Notes: generated by a model from the sequence alone, not told the origin. A stretch of 64,000 bases of DNA from an uncultured Poribacteria bacterium (GCA_958296125.1 OY282444.1:2761623-2825622), one strand, 5' to 3'; positions 18,991 to 27,920 are shown, counted from the first letter of the stretch. Translations and numbers: made by a program.

Positions 18991-19491
18991 CTAGCTAGCG
19001 ATCGCTCCGCGCCGCCTTTTAGGGGAAACGCTCTCTTGCTCCACGATGCGTTGAATTTGTATCACAGCGTCAATGAGGTCTTCAGGACGCGGGGGACAGC
19101 CGGGGATGTAAATGTCAACCGGGATGAACCCATCCACGCCTTGTACTAAGGTATAGGTATCAAAAACACCACCCGTTGAGGCGCAGGCCCCCATTGAGAT
19201 GACCCATTTTGGATCGGGCATCTGATCGTAGATTTTTTTCAGGACCGGCATCATTTTAATGGAGATGCGTCCCGAAACAATTAACAGATCCGATTGGCGC
19301 GGCGAAAATCGAATCGCTTCTGCGCCAAAGCGTGAGAGGTCAAACTTCGACGCTAGGGTTGCCATCATTTCAATGGCACAACAAGCAGTGCCAAACGGCA
19401 TCGGCCAGAGGGAGTTTTTTCGTCCCCAGTTCACAAACTTATCAATAGTGGTGGTGAAGATATTATCTCCAAGTTGACTTTCTAATCCCAC
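18991..19491 (-). CDS. nuoB: NADH-quinone oxidoreductase subunit B (NuoB)
   Basis: Carries the terminal [4Fe-4S] cluster N2, which reduces quinone. The tandem cysteines in GTACCAIEMM, then GACASTGG and PGCPPRPED supply the ligands. The start is placed at the GTG giving MGLESQLGDN because AAAGG lies just upstream; a TTG 21 bp further 5' would add seven residues but lacks a ribosome-binding site. Either start overlaps the end of nuoA. Confidence 0.96.
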   Translation of the reverse strand: MGLESQLGDNIFTTTIDKFVNWGRKNSLWPMPFGTACCAIEMMATLASKFDLSRFGAEAIRFSPRQSDLLIVSGRISIKMMPVLKKIYDQMPDPKWVISMGACASTGGVFDTYTLVQGVDGFIPVDIYIPGCPPRPEDLIDAVIQIQRIVEQESVSPKRRRGAIAS

Positions 19492-19850
19492 GATAGACCG
19501 CCTTTCTTCCAAGCGTAGATATAACCTAAAAAGAGAATACCGATGAAGACCAGCATTTCGACGAGGATAAAATAGCCGCTGTTCTCCGTGAATTTCTTAA
19601 AGACAACTGCCCATGGATAGAGGAAAACGACCTCGATATCAAAAATGATAAAGAGCATCGCGATGAGCCCAAAGCGGATAGAAATCCTGTGCCGAGTGTC
19701 TCCGACCGGTTGAACACCAGATTCGTAAACGGAGAGTTTGGCCTGCGTCGATTTCTTTGGCCCAATCAAGTGAGTCAGGGCGAGGTTCACTCCCGCAAAA
19801 CCGATGGCAAAAACGATTAACAACAATATGGGTAAATAATCAGTCAACAT
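19482..19850 (-). CDS. nuoA: NADH-quinone oxidoreductase subunit A (NuoA)
   Basis: Three-helix membrane subunit, 122 aa, first gene of the complex I cluster. The conserved segment YESGVQPVGDTRHRISIRF and the acidic helix MLFIIFDIEVVFLYPWA are present. The promoter of the cluster should lie in the 200 bp upstream, but no convincing -35/-10 pair was found there on the minus strand. Confidence 0.96.
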   Translation of the reverse strand: MLTDYLPILLLIVFAIGFAGVNLALTHLIGPKKSTQAKLSVYESGVQPVGDTRHRISIRFGLIAMLFIIFDIEVVFLYPWAVVFKKFTENSGYFILVEMLVFIGILFLGYIYAWKKGGLSWD

Positions 19851-20196
19851 TTTTAAGCTGCGCGGCTTTTTCTGCCGAAAATAGGGCGGTTGAATGTCGG
19901 TTGTGAAATGCTCAAGCCAAAAAAGAATGGGTTTATCTTCAGTCCACTTTATCTAAAGCTTCCAATCTAAAACCCCGTCTTAACTCGCCTGACAAGGGGG
20001 CTTTCTCTTGTCAGGGGGTTGAGGGATACAGATTGGCAAAGGGTATTAAACACTAGGGCTATTTAGTTTTCCGTTTTTTGACCGATTTTGACGGGTAATC
20101 CGTGCCAGTCCCGATTGTATCGGAACAGGCCTGCCCCGCCCCTGGTCACGGCACGGACCGAAGGATTAAATGACCTTGTTAAAACACAAAAAAGTG
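19851..20196. other. Gene-free interval upstream of nuoA with dispersed repeats
   Basis: No coding region. It contains a perfect 9-bp hairpin, CCTGACAAG ... CTTGTCAGG (19988-20015), which belongs to dispersed repeat C, and the first copy of dispersed repeat B (TAGGGCTATTTAGTTTTCCG, from 20054). The nuo promoter is expected on the minus strand near 19860-19980. Confidence 0.6.
20054..20090. repeat. Dispersed repeat B, copy 1
   Basis: TAGGGCTATTTAGTTTTCCG, followed by a T-run and GACCGATTTTG. Other copies: 20556-20587, 52789-52826 and, reversed and shorter, 24560-24585. This copy and the 52.8-kb copy agree for about 45 bp and then diverge. Confidence 0.8.
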
Positions 20197-20225
20197 TTGA
20201 TTCTGTAAGCAAAATGTGGTATACT
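20197..20225 (+). promoter_or_regulatory. Sigma70-like promoter
   Basis: TTGATT (20197-20202) and TATACT (20220-20225) are separated by exactly 17 bp. Transcription would start near 20232. No plus-strand protein gene follows for 2 kb, so the promoter would serve the structured RNA candidate. Confidence 0.5.
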
Positions 20226-20231
20226 TCTACT

Positions 20232-20494
20232 GTCCACGGGTTGGGAAAATGCAACGTCGGGCAACCCCGTCCGGCACTCTCAACCACCCTTTGCGTTGGG
20301 TTGAGTGGACGTGGAAAACGCCAGATACCACAGAAAAATAATGCCTGAATCGGATTAACTACCCTGCAAAATGGGATATTCCCGCCAACGAGGCACGGAA
20401 GATGTCCCCATACCAGAGACGATAACCCCTAAGAAACCCGGACAGCGAGAGCTCCAAAAGAATCCCCGTCCAACCCGTGAGGATTCTAATTTTT
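20232..20494 (+). ncRNA. Candidate free-standing structured RNA with own promoter and terminator
   Basis: Several helices are visible: GTCCAC (from 20232) with GTGGAC (about 20305-20310), CTCAACC with GGTTGAG, GGGTTG with CAACCC, and TGTGGTAT (20215-20222) with ATACCACA (20325-20332), which closes the first domain. A 7-bp hairpin AGAATCC/GGATTCT followed by AATTTTT (20459-20494) looks like an intrinsic terminator. There is no matching protein frame. Part of the first domain faintly resembles a cobalamin riboswitch (CCGGCACT, then GCCAGATACC), but no plus-strand gene follows. tmRNA, RNase P, SRP and 6S signatures were looked for by eye and not found. Confidence 0.4.
20459..20494 (+). terminator. 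Rho-independent terminator candidate
   Basis: Stem AGAATCC (20459-20465) and GGATTCT (20481-20487), then AATTTTTC. It ends the structured RNA candidate. Confidence 0.5.
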
Positions 20495-20555
20495 CAAAGA
20501 GATATTATTCTCTCACATTTTGAAAAAAGTGTCAAGTCTTTTTTCAGCAAAAACG

Positions 20556-20600
20556 TAGGGCTATTTAGTTTTCCGTTTTTTGACCGAAAGCAAAAACGGA
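20556..20600. repeat. Dispersed repeat B, copy 2, ending in a hairpin
   Basis: TAGGGCTATTTAGTTTTCCG, then a T-run and GACCGAAAGC. CCGTTTTT and AAAAACGG form an inverted repeat across this copy (about 20573-20600). It lies just downstream of the end of the PGPGW gene and may act as its terminator. Confidence 0.65.
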
Positions 20601-20611
20601 TAAATTCTTGG

Positions 20612-21019
20612 CTAATCATCCAACACAATCAGCGGACGGTTATATCGTGCTCGAATCCGATTGGTCATAGATAGCACAAATGGACGTTCGATAATCTTGC
20701 GTTCTACCCTTCGCTTACCGGGAAAATCACAGAGAATCACGCCGACAAGCAGGCTCAGGATACCTTGTCCCGGCGTAAGTAGCATGATGGTTCCGGCAAT
20801 CAAAAAGACCACACCGCACACATTTTTCAGGAGGCACAGAAATAGACGTAAAATAGGGTTCCTTATACGGCTCACCCATTTCTTCCGAGTGAAATAGTCC
20901 GATGGCAGCAAAATGAGCAATATCGAAACGCTCGCAAGACTTGCAATGATGGTGATTATGGATAGAATTAAGAACAGCAGCCAGTGGGTTTTAATCTGAA
21001 GGGTAATAAATTCAATCAC
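20612..21019 (-). CDS. PGPGW-type small transmembrane protein
   Basis: A 135-aa membrane protein with two hydrophobic segments before the centre (about 10-40 and 63-85). The motif LLTPGQGILSLLVGVILCDFPGKRR is the hallmark of the PGPGW family of uncharacterised transmembrane proteins, with PGQG here instead of PGPGW. The C-terminal third is basic. Function is unknown. It lies downstream of the SDR gene on the same strand with a 50-bp gap. Confidence 0.75.
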   Translation of the reverse strand: MIEFITLQIKTHWLLFLILSIITIIASLASVSILLILLPSDYFTRKKWVSRIRNPILRLFLCLLKNVCGVVFLIAGTIMLLTPGQGILSLLVGVILCDFPGKRRVERKIIERPFVLSMTNRIRARYNRPLIVLDD

Positions 21020-21070
21020 GGATAATTCTTCGTCTCTCTGTTTGGGTTTCCGTTAGTAATCAACCGACGC

Positions 21071-21844
21071 TCATCGACGGGCGACCGCGCCGCCATCAAT
21101 TGTCAAGATATCGCCACTTACATAAGCCGCCTCATCGGAGGCGAGGAATAACACCGTACCGATATAGTCCCATACAGTTGCGCGCCGATCTAGCGGGGGG
21201 GCATCGGTTGGAACGAGGGGCAGATCTGGCAATGAATTATCCTGTGGCAGATTCTGCGGGGAATTGATGCCTGTAGGGGCACCGCCGCCAGGGGCAATGG
21301 CATTGACAGTAATCCCGTAGGGACGCAATTCAAGGGCAAGGCCACGCGTCAGTCGGTTCAACGCCGCTTTGCTGACGCAGTAACTGAGGACACCTTCGTG
21401 AGATTCTTCCGCGTAAATGGACGAGTTGTTGATAATGCGCCCACGAATCCCCTGTTCACGCATCACCTTTGCTGCCGCTTGAGCGCACAACAAGCACCCC
21501 TTAACGTTGACAGCCATGACACGATCGAAGTCTTCAGGTGTCACTTCAAATAGCGTCCCTCTGCCCAGAATGCCCGCATTATTGAACAAAATATCCAATC
21601 GCCCAAATGTTTCAACGGTGGTGTCAACAGCCGCTTGCACCTGTTCAGGAACGGTCACATCTAGCGGTATAGCGATCGCCTGACCGCCTTCGTTTTGAAC
21701 CTCTACGGCAACTGCATCTGCCATCCGTCCGCCCGCAACGACGACGGCTGCACCTTCGCGCCCAAATGCCAGACATGCTGCCCTGCCAATCCCAAGCGGA
21801 CCACCACCACCAGTAACAAAAGCAACCCGATTTTCAAAGCGCAT
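21071..21844 (-). CDS. SDR-family oxidoreductase (FabG-like)
   Basis: Classical short-chain dehydrogenase, 257 aa, NAD(P)-dependent alcohol/ketone oxidoreduction. It shows the cofactor motif TGGGGPLGIG, NNAG, the catalytic Ser in INNSSIY and Tyr-x3-Lys in YCVSK, and the C-terminal SGDILTIDGG. A loop of about 25 residues rich in Pro and Asn (about 195-220) covers the substrate side and is longer than in FabG. GGAGGGGG precedes the ATG. In this context it may act on a sugar or sugar acid; the substrate is not determined by sequence. Confidence 0.9.
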   Translation of the reverse strand: MRFENRVAFVTGGGGPLGIGRAACLAFGREGAAVVVAGGRMADAVAVEVQNEGGQAIAIPLDVTVPEQVQAAVDTTVETFGRLDILFNNAGILGRGTLFEVTPEDFDRVMAVNVKGCLLCAQAAAKVMREQGIRGRIINNSSIYAEESHEGVLSYCVSKAALNRLTRGLALELRPYGITVNAIAPGGGAPTGINSPQNLPQDNSLPDLPLVPTDAPPLDRRATVWDYIGTVLFLASDEAAYVSGDILTIDGGAVARR

Positions 21845-22230
21845 CTTTCCCCCTCCATGTTATGTCAGCAGACCGCCGTTATAATACCACGCATGATGGC
21901 TACTGTGCAATCAAAAATAGTGGTAATTCGTTGACTAGTACCAGTGTGATAGGATAAATTCTGTGTAGGTTGGGTTGAACGGTTCAAAGCGAATCCCTAT
22001 CAAGGACAATAGCGGTTCTGCCTTTCAACAACGCCTGTTTATAGATAGATGCAGTATTGCTTTGAATCCTCGATGCTTCATCGGGAGCGACTTGCCCAAC
22101 CTGCCCACCCGGTCCAATACCGGCAGGTAGCCTGTAGGTCGAGATTCATATCTCGACACCCAAATGTCAACAGAACCTAGCAACTTGCGTTAGGATAGGA
22201 AAAAGGATTAAAGGAAGGAGATCAGCAGCG
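21845..22230. other. Gene-free interval between divergent genes with repeat copies
   Basis: No coding region. It holds a copy of dispersed repeat E (TTGAATCC...CATCGGGAGC, 22059-22088), a perfect 8-bp hairpin GTCGAGAT-TCAT-ATCTCGAC (about 22137-22156) and repeat D (22161-22193, AATGTCAACA...CTAGCAACTTGCG). Promoters for the flanking divergent genes must lie here but none stands out. Confidence 0.55.
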
Positions 22231-23868
22231 TTGAAAACATTCGCGGAAACACTCATCCAGATGTTGGACGATTTTGGTATTCGATACATTTTTGGCATCC
22301 CAAGCGGTCCTTGGACACCATTTATGGAGGCGATGCGGCGGAGCAATGTGGAGTTCGTGCTAGTTAGTAATGAAGCGTCCGCGGGGTTTATGGCTGATGT
22401 TTGTGCGCGACTGACAGGCAAACCGGGCATCTGTTACGGCACTTTCGGGCCCGGTGCCACGAACCTGAGCACAGGAATCGCAAACGCGCTGTTGGATCGC
22501 TCTCCGGTGCTTGCCTTGACTTCGCAAGTGCCAACGGCGATGCGAACGCGGGTGACGCAGATGAAAGTCGATCATCAGGCACTGTTTCGACCGATCTCGA
22601 AATGGACTGCGGAACTTTCCACAGACAACTTGTGCGAAACGTTAGTCAAAGCCCTCGATATTGCTTGTCAGGAGGTCCCAGGTCCCGTCCATCTCGGCAT
22701 CCCGGCGGAACTTGGAGAGATGCCTATCCCCGATTGTGAGGGCGTTATCAGCGAGGCAATCGGTCATCAATGCGAAGCCGCTACGCCTACCACTGGATCA
22801 ATACAGCGGGTAAAACAGCTAATGAAATCCGCCAGAAAGCCGATTGTCGCGTTGGGTTTGAGCGTAACGCGTGCTGACGCTCAAGCAATCGTGAACCAAT
22901 TTGTGGAAAAACAGGGCATCCCTGTGATTCTCACACCGATGGCGAAAGGAATAGTCTCTGAAGAAAGTCCGTACTACGCCGGGGTCCTATTCCACGCGCT
23001 CTCCGATCAGGTTGCAAAGACACATGGTGAAGCAGATTTGGTCATCGCCATCGGCTACGATGTCGTCGAATTCAATTACGAGGAGTGGTTGCCAAACGCC
23101 CCGATCGTCCATATTGATACCGTTGCTGCCGATATTGATTCCAATTACGAGGTCTACGAAGTCATCGGTGATATCCGTCAGACGCTTGAAACAATGCTGC
23201 GCTTCCCAAGGTTTGACTACGACTGGTGTGTTGAGGAACTCCAACATCGTAAAAAGAGATTGTTCGCCAACCTCTCACCCAATACCCCAACTTTTTCGCC
23301 GCACCATGCCTTGAACATCTTGCGGGAGGTGCTGTCTGACGACGGAATTATGACCTGTGATGTCGGAGCGCACACACACCTCATCGGGCAGCTCTGGAAG
23401 ACCTATCGTTGGGGCAATCAAATCATGACAAACGGGGGGTCATCGATGGGATTTGGGATTCCAGCGGCGATTGCTGCCCAGCTGTGCTGTCCGGATCGAC
23501 AGGTTACCTGTGTGACCGGCGATGGCGGATTTTTGATGATGGCAGGAGAGATGGCAACCGCCATCAATTTAGGAACCCCCGTCGTTTTTGTAGTGCTGAC
23601 AGATCAGAATCTCCAGTTAATCAAGATTAAGCAGGAACGGAAAGGCTTCCCGCAGTACGGCACACGCCTTTTCGGGGATGCGTATAACCCCGCCCACACC
23701 TATTTTGGTGTCCCGGTCCTTGTCGCAAAGGATGCAGAGACCTATCGGTCTGCGTTAATCAAGGCATTTGGGCTGAACGCACCTGTGATTGTCGAAGCGT
23801 TTGTCGATCCGGCGGAATACGATGATTTAATCCTCAAACCACATCGAGTGGAGAAAAATAATATGTAA
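22231..23868 (+). CDS. Thiamine-diphosphate-dependent enzyme (acetolactate synthase/IlvB-like)
   Basis: Full-length ThDP enzyme, 545 aa, with PYR (1-165), central (about 190-325) and PP (about 360-530) domains. The catalytic Glu48 (VSNEASAGF) and the ThDP/Mg motif GDGGFLMM (about 430-437) are present; the motif ends in TDQN rather than the usual NN. Such proteins decarboxylate or ligate 2-keto acids; the substrate cannot be told. The start is a TTG, supported by GGAAGGAG about 10 nt upstream; the next ATG would cut into the PYR domain. It is not paired with an IlvN regulatory subunit, so a biosynthetic acetolactate synthase role is less likely. Confidence 0.88.
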   Translation: MKTFAETLIQMLDDFGIRYIFGIPSGPWTPFMEAMRRSNVEFVLVSNEASAGFMADVCARLTGKPGICYGTFGPGATNLSTGIANALLDRSPVLALTSQVPTAMRTRVTQMKVDHQALFRPISKWTAELSTDNLCETLVKALDIACQEVPGPVHLGIPAELGEMPIPDCEGVISEAIGHQCEAATPTTGSIQRVKQLMKSARKPIVALGLSVTRADAQAIVNQFVEKQGIPVILTPMAKGIVSEESPYYAGVLFHALSDQVAKTHGEADLVIAIGYDVVEFNYEEWLPNAPIVHIDTVAADIDSNYEVYEVIGDIRQTLETMLRFPRFDYDWCVEELQHRKKRLFANLSPNTPTFSPHHALNILREVLSDDGIMTCDVGAHTHLIGQLWKTYRWGNQIMTNGGSSMGFGIPAAIAAQLCCPDRQVTCVTGDGGFLMMAGEMATAINLGTPVVFVVLTDQNLQLIKIKQERKGFPQYGTRLFGDAYNPAHTYFGVPVLVAKDAETYRSALIKAFGLNAPVIVEAFVDPAEYDDLILKPHRVEKNNM

Positions 23869-23997
23869 CGAGTAACGCGTAAGATCTTCTCTTTATGTAT
23901 TAGGAAATAATACACGATTTTCGCAATCGAAGCGCGTAAGTCCTAACGTATTACTTCTTCTGTGTTAGATATTATCAAATCTTCTAACCTAAAACCC

Positions 23998-24030
23998 CTT
24001 CTCCTCCCCCTTGTCAGGGGGGCAGGGTGG
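23998..24030. repeat. Dispersed repeat C, copy 2
   Basis: CCCCTTCTCCTCCCCCTTGT, then CAGGGGGGCAGGG. Related to the hairpin-forming sequences at 19988-20018 and 52912-52962. Confidence 0.5.
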
Positions 24031-24093
24031 AGAGTATGTCAAGTATCTCAGACATTCCCTATATAGAAAGAACCATTATAGAAAGGGAGAACC

Positions 24094-24330
24094 ATGGTTT
24101 GGCTAGTCTTTGGTTTTGTTGTGATCGTGATAATTGGGGCGGGAGTACTCATTGCGAGGTTGGCAGAGATTGCTAAAGCCGACCGAGGCAAGAAGACGTG
24201 GATCTGGGGGATTATCATACTCATTGCGCTTATTGCGGTGCCGCTCCTTTTGTTGGGCATCATCGTCAAGTTGGCGCAATATGCATCGGTGGGAAGTGTT
24301 TTTGAGGGTTTTGGTGGTTCTGATAATTAA
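24094..24330 (+). CDS. Small two-helix membrane protein, unknown function
   Basis: A 78-aa protein with two strongly hydrophobic segments (about 1-22 and 36-60) separated by a short charged loop (EIAKADRGKK) and ending in a glycine-rich tail (VFEGFGGSDN). A good ribosome-binding site, AAAGGGAG, precedes the ATG. It stands alone between two ThDP enzyme genes. No family is recognised. Confidence 0.72.
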   Translation: MVWLVFGFVVIVIIGAGVLIARLAEIAKADRGKKTWIWGIIILIALIAVPLLLLGIIVKLAQYASVGSVFEGFGGSDN

Positions 24331-24707
24331 CCACCTATCCCCGCTTGTGCGTGAAGACATATAGGACTTACGCACTTCAGTAGGAAACACCAATCCTCCG
24401 GACTACGACCGAGAGGCCAAGAGTTGTTCCCTACGGACCTATTGATCGAGTTCTGCGAGGAATTAGGGGCATTTAGTTCTTCTGTAGGAGAGATCTCCGA
24501 ATCCCGACACCTCACTGTAGGAGGGAGCTCCCTGTTGCGACTTTTCAAACAAAATGGTTAAAAAGCCGAAAACTAAATAGCCCTAGCATAGACTGCTTTT
24601 CTACTTGACGATACGGTAACAACTATGTCAGGATAAAATGGGAGTGTGTTATAGGGCATTATACATCCATAAATGACTAACATCATGGTTCAACGGAAAG
24701 GTTTGGC
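24331..24707. other. Gene-free interval with repeats and palindromic units
   Basis: It contains repeat A (24362-24380), two tandem palindromic units of the form CTGTAGGAGAGATCTCC and CTGTAGGAGGGAGCTCCC (about 24482-24531), and a reverse copy of repeat B (24560-24585). A plus-strand reading of 24402-24480 gives RPRGQELFPTDLLIEFCEEL, which looks protein-like (possibly a transposase remnant) but is too short to name. Confidence 0.55.
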
Positions 24708-26360
24708 ATGAAAACGATAGACGCAATTGCGAAAACATTGAAAGCGCAAGGAATCGAATACTTGAGTTGTTTTCCCACGACAGCGATGATCGAAGCCGCG
24801 GTCCAGGCGGGGATCCGCCCGATTATCTGCCGGCAGGAACGAGTCGGGGTGCATATTGCAGACGGATATTCACGGGTCACAAACGGAGCCAAACCCGGGG
24901 TCTTTGCCATGCAATACGGTCCAGGAACCGAAAACAGTTTTGCGGGAGTTGCCACCGCTTTTTCCGACTCGGTGCCGATACTGTTATTGCCGCTTGGACA
25001 TCCAGTGGATCGACAGGGGGTCTCGCCGCTGTTTCGGTCGGAGGTGAGCTATGCCGCTATCACCAAGCGGGTAGAAGTGGTGACCTCTACGGAGCGCGTG
25101 CGCGGTGTGATGCGTCGTTCTCTAGCGGCATTGAGGCAGGGTCGACCGGGCCCCGTGATGGTCGAAATTCCGGCGGACGTAGCGATGCAGGAGGTAGGTA
25201 ATTTCAATGGGGACACCTCTCATGTGAAACCCGTCAAATCCCAAGGTGATCCGAGGGATATTGAAGCCGCTGCCAAAGCACTATGCAATACCCAACGTCC
25301 TGTCATTTATGCTGGGCAGGGGGTCTTGTATGCAGAAGCGACAGAGGAACTGCGAGAACTTTCTGAATTCTTAGCTATACCGGTGCTGACAACGTTAATG
25401 GGAAAAAGTGCTTTTCCTGAGTCGCACCCGCTCGCGCTGGGGTGTGGAACGGGTTCAATGCCCAAGGTGCTTCATCATTTCTTGCACTCAGCTGACCTGA
25501 TATGCGGGATTGGCTGCAGCTTTACCGACCACGTCATGGCGATGCGACTGCCAGCAGGAAAGACAATGATCCACGCTACAAATGATCCCGTTGACGTTCA
25601 GAAAGACCTTGACGTGGATTACCCTATCATCGGAGATGCCAAGCTGGTCTTGCGTCAACTGTTGGAGGCATGCAAAGATATTACAGGGAATCAGGCTCGG
25701 TCAACGGAGGACGTGGCTTCACAAATCGCATCCATCAACGCAGAATGGCTTAGTGACTGGATGCCCAAACTCACAAGTGACGAGATACCCATTACTCCTT
25801 TTCGTGTGATTTGGGATTTGATGCGAGCCATTCCCCCTGAAGATGCGATTGTGACACATGACGCGGGCAGTCCCCGTGAACGGATGATTAGCTTCTATCG
25901 GTCTGCCGGACCGCGTAGCTTTATCGGTTGGGGCAGGTCCCACGCGCTGGGCACAGGCTTGGGACTCATCATCGGAGCCAAGCTGGCGAAGCCGGAAAAA
26001 GTTTGCACCTACGTTACAGGAGATACAGCGTTTGGCATGGTTGGACTTGACTTTGAAACCGCCGTGCGGCAACGGATTCCTATTATTACGGTGTTGTTTA
26101 ACAACGGCGGTATGGCAGGCGAAGCGACGGGCGTTGCTGAAGCAGAGTATCAAATCAGCAATCTCGGCAGCGATTACGCAGACCTGGCGCGGGCGATGGG
26201 CGGTCATGGAGAGCGGATTGAAAACCCTGCGGAAATCGTTCCAGCGTTCCAGCGCGCCCGACGTGTCACTGAGGAAGAAGGGCTTCCGGTGTTGCTTGAG
26301 TTTATGACAACGCGCGAGAGGGGCTCATCTGGGCCCGGCAACGATTTTAAGCCTGTATAG
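24708..26360 (+). CDS. Thiamine-diphosphate-dependent enzyme (second IlvB-like paralogue)
   Basis: Full-length ThDP enzyme of 550 aa with the three-domain layout. Catalytic Glu44 lies in CRQERVGVHIADG. The ThDP/Mg motif reads GDTAFGMVGLDFE (from about residue 438), with Thr in place of the usual second Gly, and ends in NNGG. It shares only general fold motifs with the neighbouring 22231 gene, so the two are not a recent duplication. Likely role: 2-keto acid decarboxylation or carboligation in the surrounding catabolic block. AAAGG precedes the ATG. Confidence 0.87.
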   Translation: MKTIDAIAKTLKAQGIEYLSCFPTTAMIEAAVQAGIRPIICRQERVGVHIADGYSRVTNGAKPGVFAMQYGPGTENSFAGVATAFSDSVPILLLPLGHPVDRQGVSPLFRSEVSYAAITKRVEVVTSTERVRGVMRRSLAALRQGRPGPVMVEIPADVAMQEVGNFNGDTSHVKPVKSQGDPRDIEAAAKALCNTQRPVIYAGQGVLYAEATEELRELSEFLAIPVLTTLMGKSAFPESHPLALGCGTGSMPKVLHHFLHSADLICGIGCSFTDHVMAMRLPAGKTMIHATNDPVDVQKDLDVDYPIIGDAKLVLRQLLEACKDITGNQARSTEDVASQIASINAEWLSDWMPKLTSDEIPITPFRVIWDLMRAIPPEDAIVTHDAGSPRERMISFYRSAGPRSFIGWGRSHALGTGLGLIIGAKLAKPEKVCTYVTGDTAFGMVGLDFETAVRQRIPIITVLFNNGGMAGEATGVAEAEYQISNLGSDYADLARAMGGHGERIENPAEIVPAFQRARRVTEEEGLPVLLEFMTTRERGSSGPGNDFKPV

Positions 26361-26433
26361 CCGGGTTGTGGTTAATCGGATTAGGGGACGGAGACAAGGA
26401 TAAAGCAATAAAACAAAAATAGGGAGAACCACC

Positions 26434-27141
26434 ATGCTACTCACACCTCAAGAAGTACAACTTTTTCGGCATAACGGCTTCATCAAATTACCGACACGGT
26501 TGTCTGGAGATCTTGTGGAGGCACTGAAAGCAGCGGCGTTAAAAGACATTCGGGAGGCGGTCGAACCGGTTGCGCGTAATAAAGACGGACGGGTGATTCG
26601 CATCTCCGATCTGTGGGGACGCGGCGGCATCTGTCGGGAGACAATCGTGTGTGACGAAATCCTCAACCCCTTGGAGGCGTTATTGGGCCCCAATATTGAG
26701 TTTGTTCGCAATCGACACAACCATGTCTATCTTCGTGACCGTGATTCAACCGCCTCGTTGGAACTCCATCGCGATGTGAGACATTGGTCACGTACCATCG
26801 TAACGGTGTTGGTCTACCTTGAGGATACCAACTTAGAAAACGGCTGCACCCATGTGGTGCCGGGATCACACATATTGCCGGACTTCGTGAATCTAAACGA
26901 TGGTGATCCCCTGCATCAAATTGCTTTGGACCAAGTCATCCCGGTTCCCATGAAAGCCGGTGGACTGCTTGCCATTGACAGCATGATAATTCATTCCGCC
27001 GGCAAAAACCGGACAGATGGTACACGCATGAGCATGACACTGGGTTATCACACTGTAGATGAACTAGCTCCCCCTGATAATCCGAAGCGGGTGCTAGTAC
27101 GTGGCGATCGGATTTATAAAGGGAATGATACCAACTGGTAA
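26434..27141 (+). CDS. Phytanoyl-CoA dioxygenase (PhyH) family oxygenase
   Basis: Non-haem Fe(II)/2-oxoglutarate-dependent oxygenase, 235 aa. The metal triad is His112-x-Asp114 (LELHRDVRHW) and His187 (MIIHSAGKN), with Arg198 well placed to bind 2-oxoglutarate. The jelly-roll strand NGCTHVVPGSH is typical. AGGGAGAA precedes the ATG. It is shorter than mammalian PAHX. The substrate is unknown; families of this type in marine bacteria hydroxylate diverse small molecules. Confidence 0.92.
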   Translation: MLLTPQEVQLFRHNGFIKLPTRLSGDLVEALKAAALKDIREAVEPVARNKDGRVIRISDLWGRGGICRETIVCDEILNPLEALLGPNIEFVRNRHNHVYLRDRDSTASLELHRDVRHWSRTIVTVLVYLEDTNLENGCTHVVPGSHILPDFVNLNDGDPLHQIALDQVIPVPMKAGGLLAIDSMIIHSAGKNRTDGTRMSMTLGYHTVDELAPPDNPKRVLVRGDRIYKGNDTNW

Positions 27142-27191
27142 CCCGAACTATGCAAAACAGATAGTCAAGCAATCTGAGGGCAACAACAATA

Positions 27192-27920
27192 ATGAGAAAA
27201 CTGGTTTTATTTGATATCGATGGCACTATACTGAGTACGGATGGAATCGGAGGCAGGGCTCTCTACCAAGCGGTCGAAGAAGTCTGCCACGAAAAGCGGA
27301 TGTTCGGGGACAACCCAACCCCCAAACTTGGGCGGGTGCGGATGTCGGGAATGATGGACACGCAGATTGTACATGACATCTTGGAGGGCGTACTTCCTGA
27401 AGGGACCATCCAGCAGCTGCTACCTGATATTTTTCACCGTATCGCTAGACTTTTGAGAGAGGCGTGCGAAGGGAGCGGAGCTGTTAGGTTGTTGGACGGT
27501 GTACAGGTATTGATTTCAGCGGTGGCGGACCACGAGGCGTGTTTGCTTGGACTCTTAACCGGTAATAATAAGGGCGGTGCGGCTGCGAAACTAGACGTTT
27601 TTAATTTGAATCCCTTTTTCCAGTTGGGTGCATTTGGGGATGATGCGCGCTCCCGTAATGCACTACCCGCTATCGCTGCGTGTCGCGCCTTTGAACAGAC
27701 GGGCGAAAGGTTCACCGGCAAAGACATCGTGATTATTGGAGATACACCTCGTGATATTGAGTGCGCTCATTACGCCGGTGGCTATGCGATCTCTGTGGCT
27801 ACCGGTCAATATTCCCGTGAAGAGCTAGCACCATATCAACCGGATGCCCTCTTTGACAATCTGATCGATACCCAAAGCGTCATGCGGGTGATTTTGTCGA
27901 CGAACGACGTTCAGGCGTAA
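27192..27920 (+). CDS. HAD-superfamily hydrolase (phosphoglycolate phosphatase-like)
   Basis: A 242-aa haloacid-dehalogenase-type phosphatase. Motif I is FDIDGT with nucleophile Asp8 and acid/base Asp10; motif II is LLTGN; the C-terminal motif is IIGDTPRDIECA. An alpha-helical cap of about 100 residues follows motif I (C1-type). It dephosphorylates a small metabolite of unknown identity. Its 3' end overlaps the convergent dehydrogenase gene by 10 bp. Confidence 0.88.
   Translation: MRKLVLFDIDGTILSTDGIGGRALYQAVEEVCHEKRMFGDNPTPKLGRVRMSGMMDTQIVHDILEGVLPEGTIQQLLPDIFHRIARLLREACEGSGAVRLLDGVQVLISAVADHEACLLGLLTGNNKGGAAAKLDVFNLNPFFQLGAFGDDARSRNALPAIAACRAFEQTGERFTGKDIVIIGDTPRDIECAHYAGGYAISVATGQYSREELAPYQPDALFDNLIDTQSVMRVILSTNDVQA

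Noticed and set aside
20215-20332. Cobalamin riboswitch
   Set aside because: Some words and the closing P1 fit, but the key GGTG-xAA box and P6 are not convincing, it is shorter than typical, and no co-oriented gene follows. It is kept only as an unnamed structured RNA.
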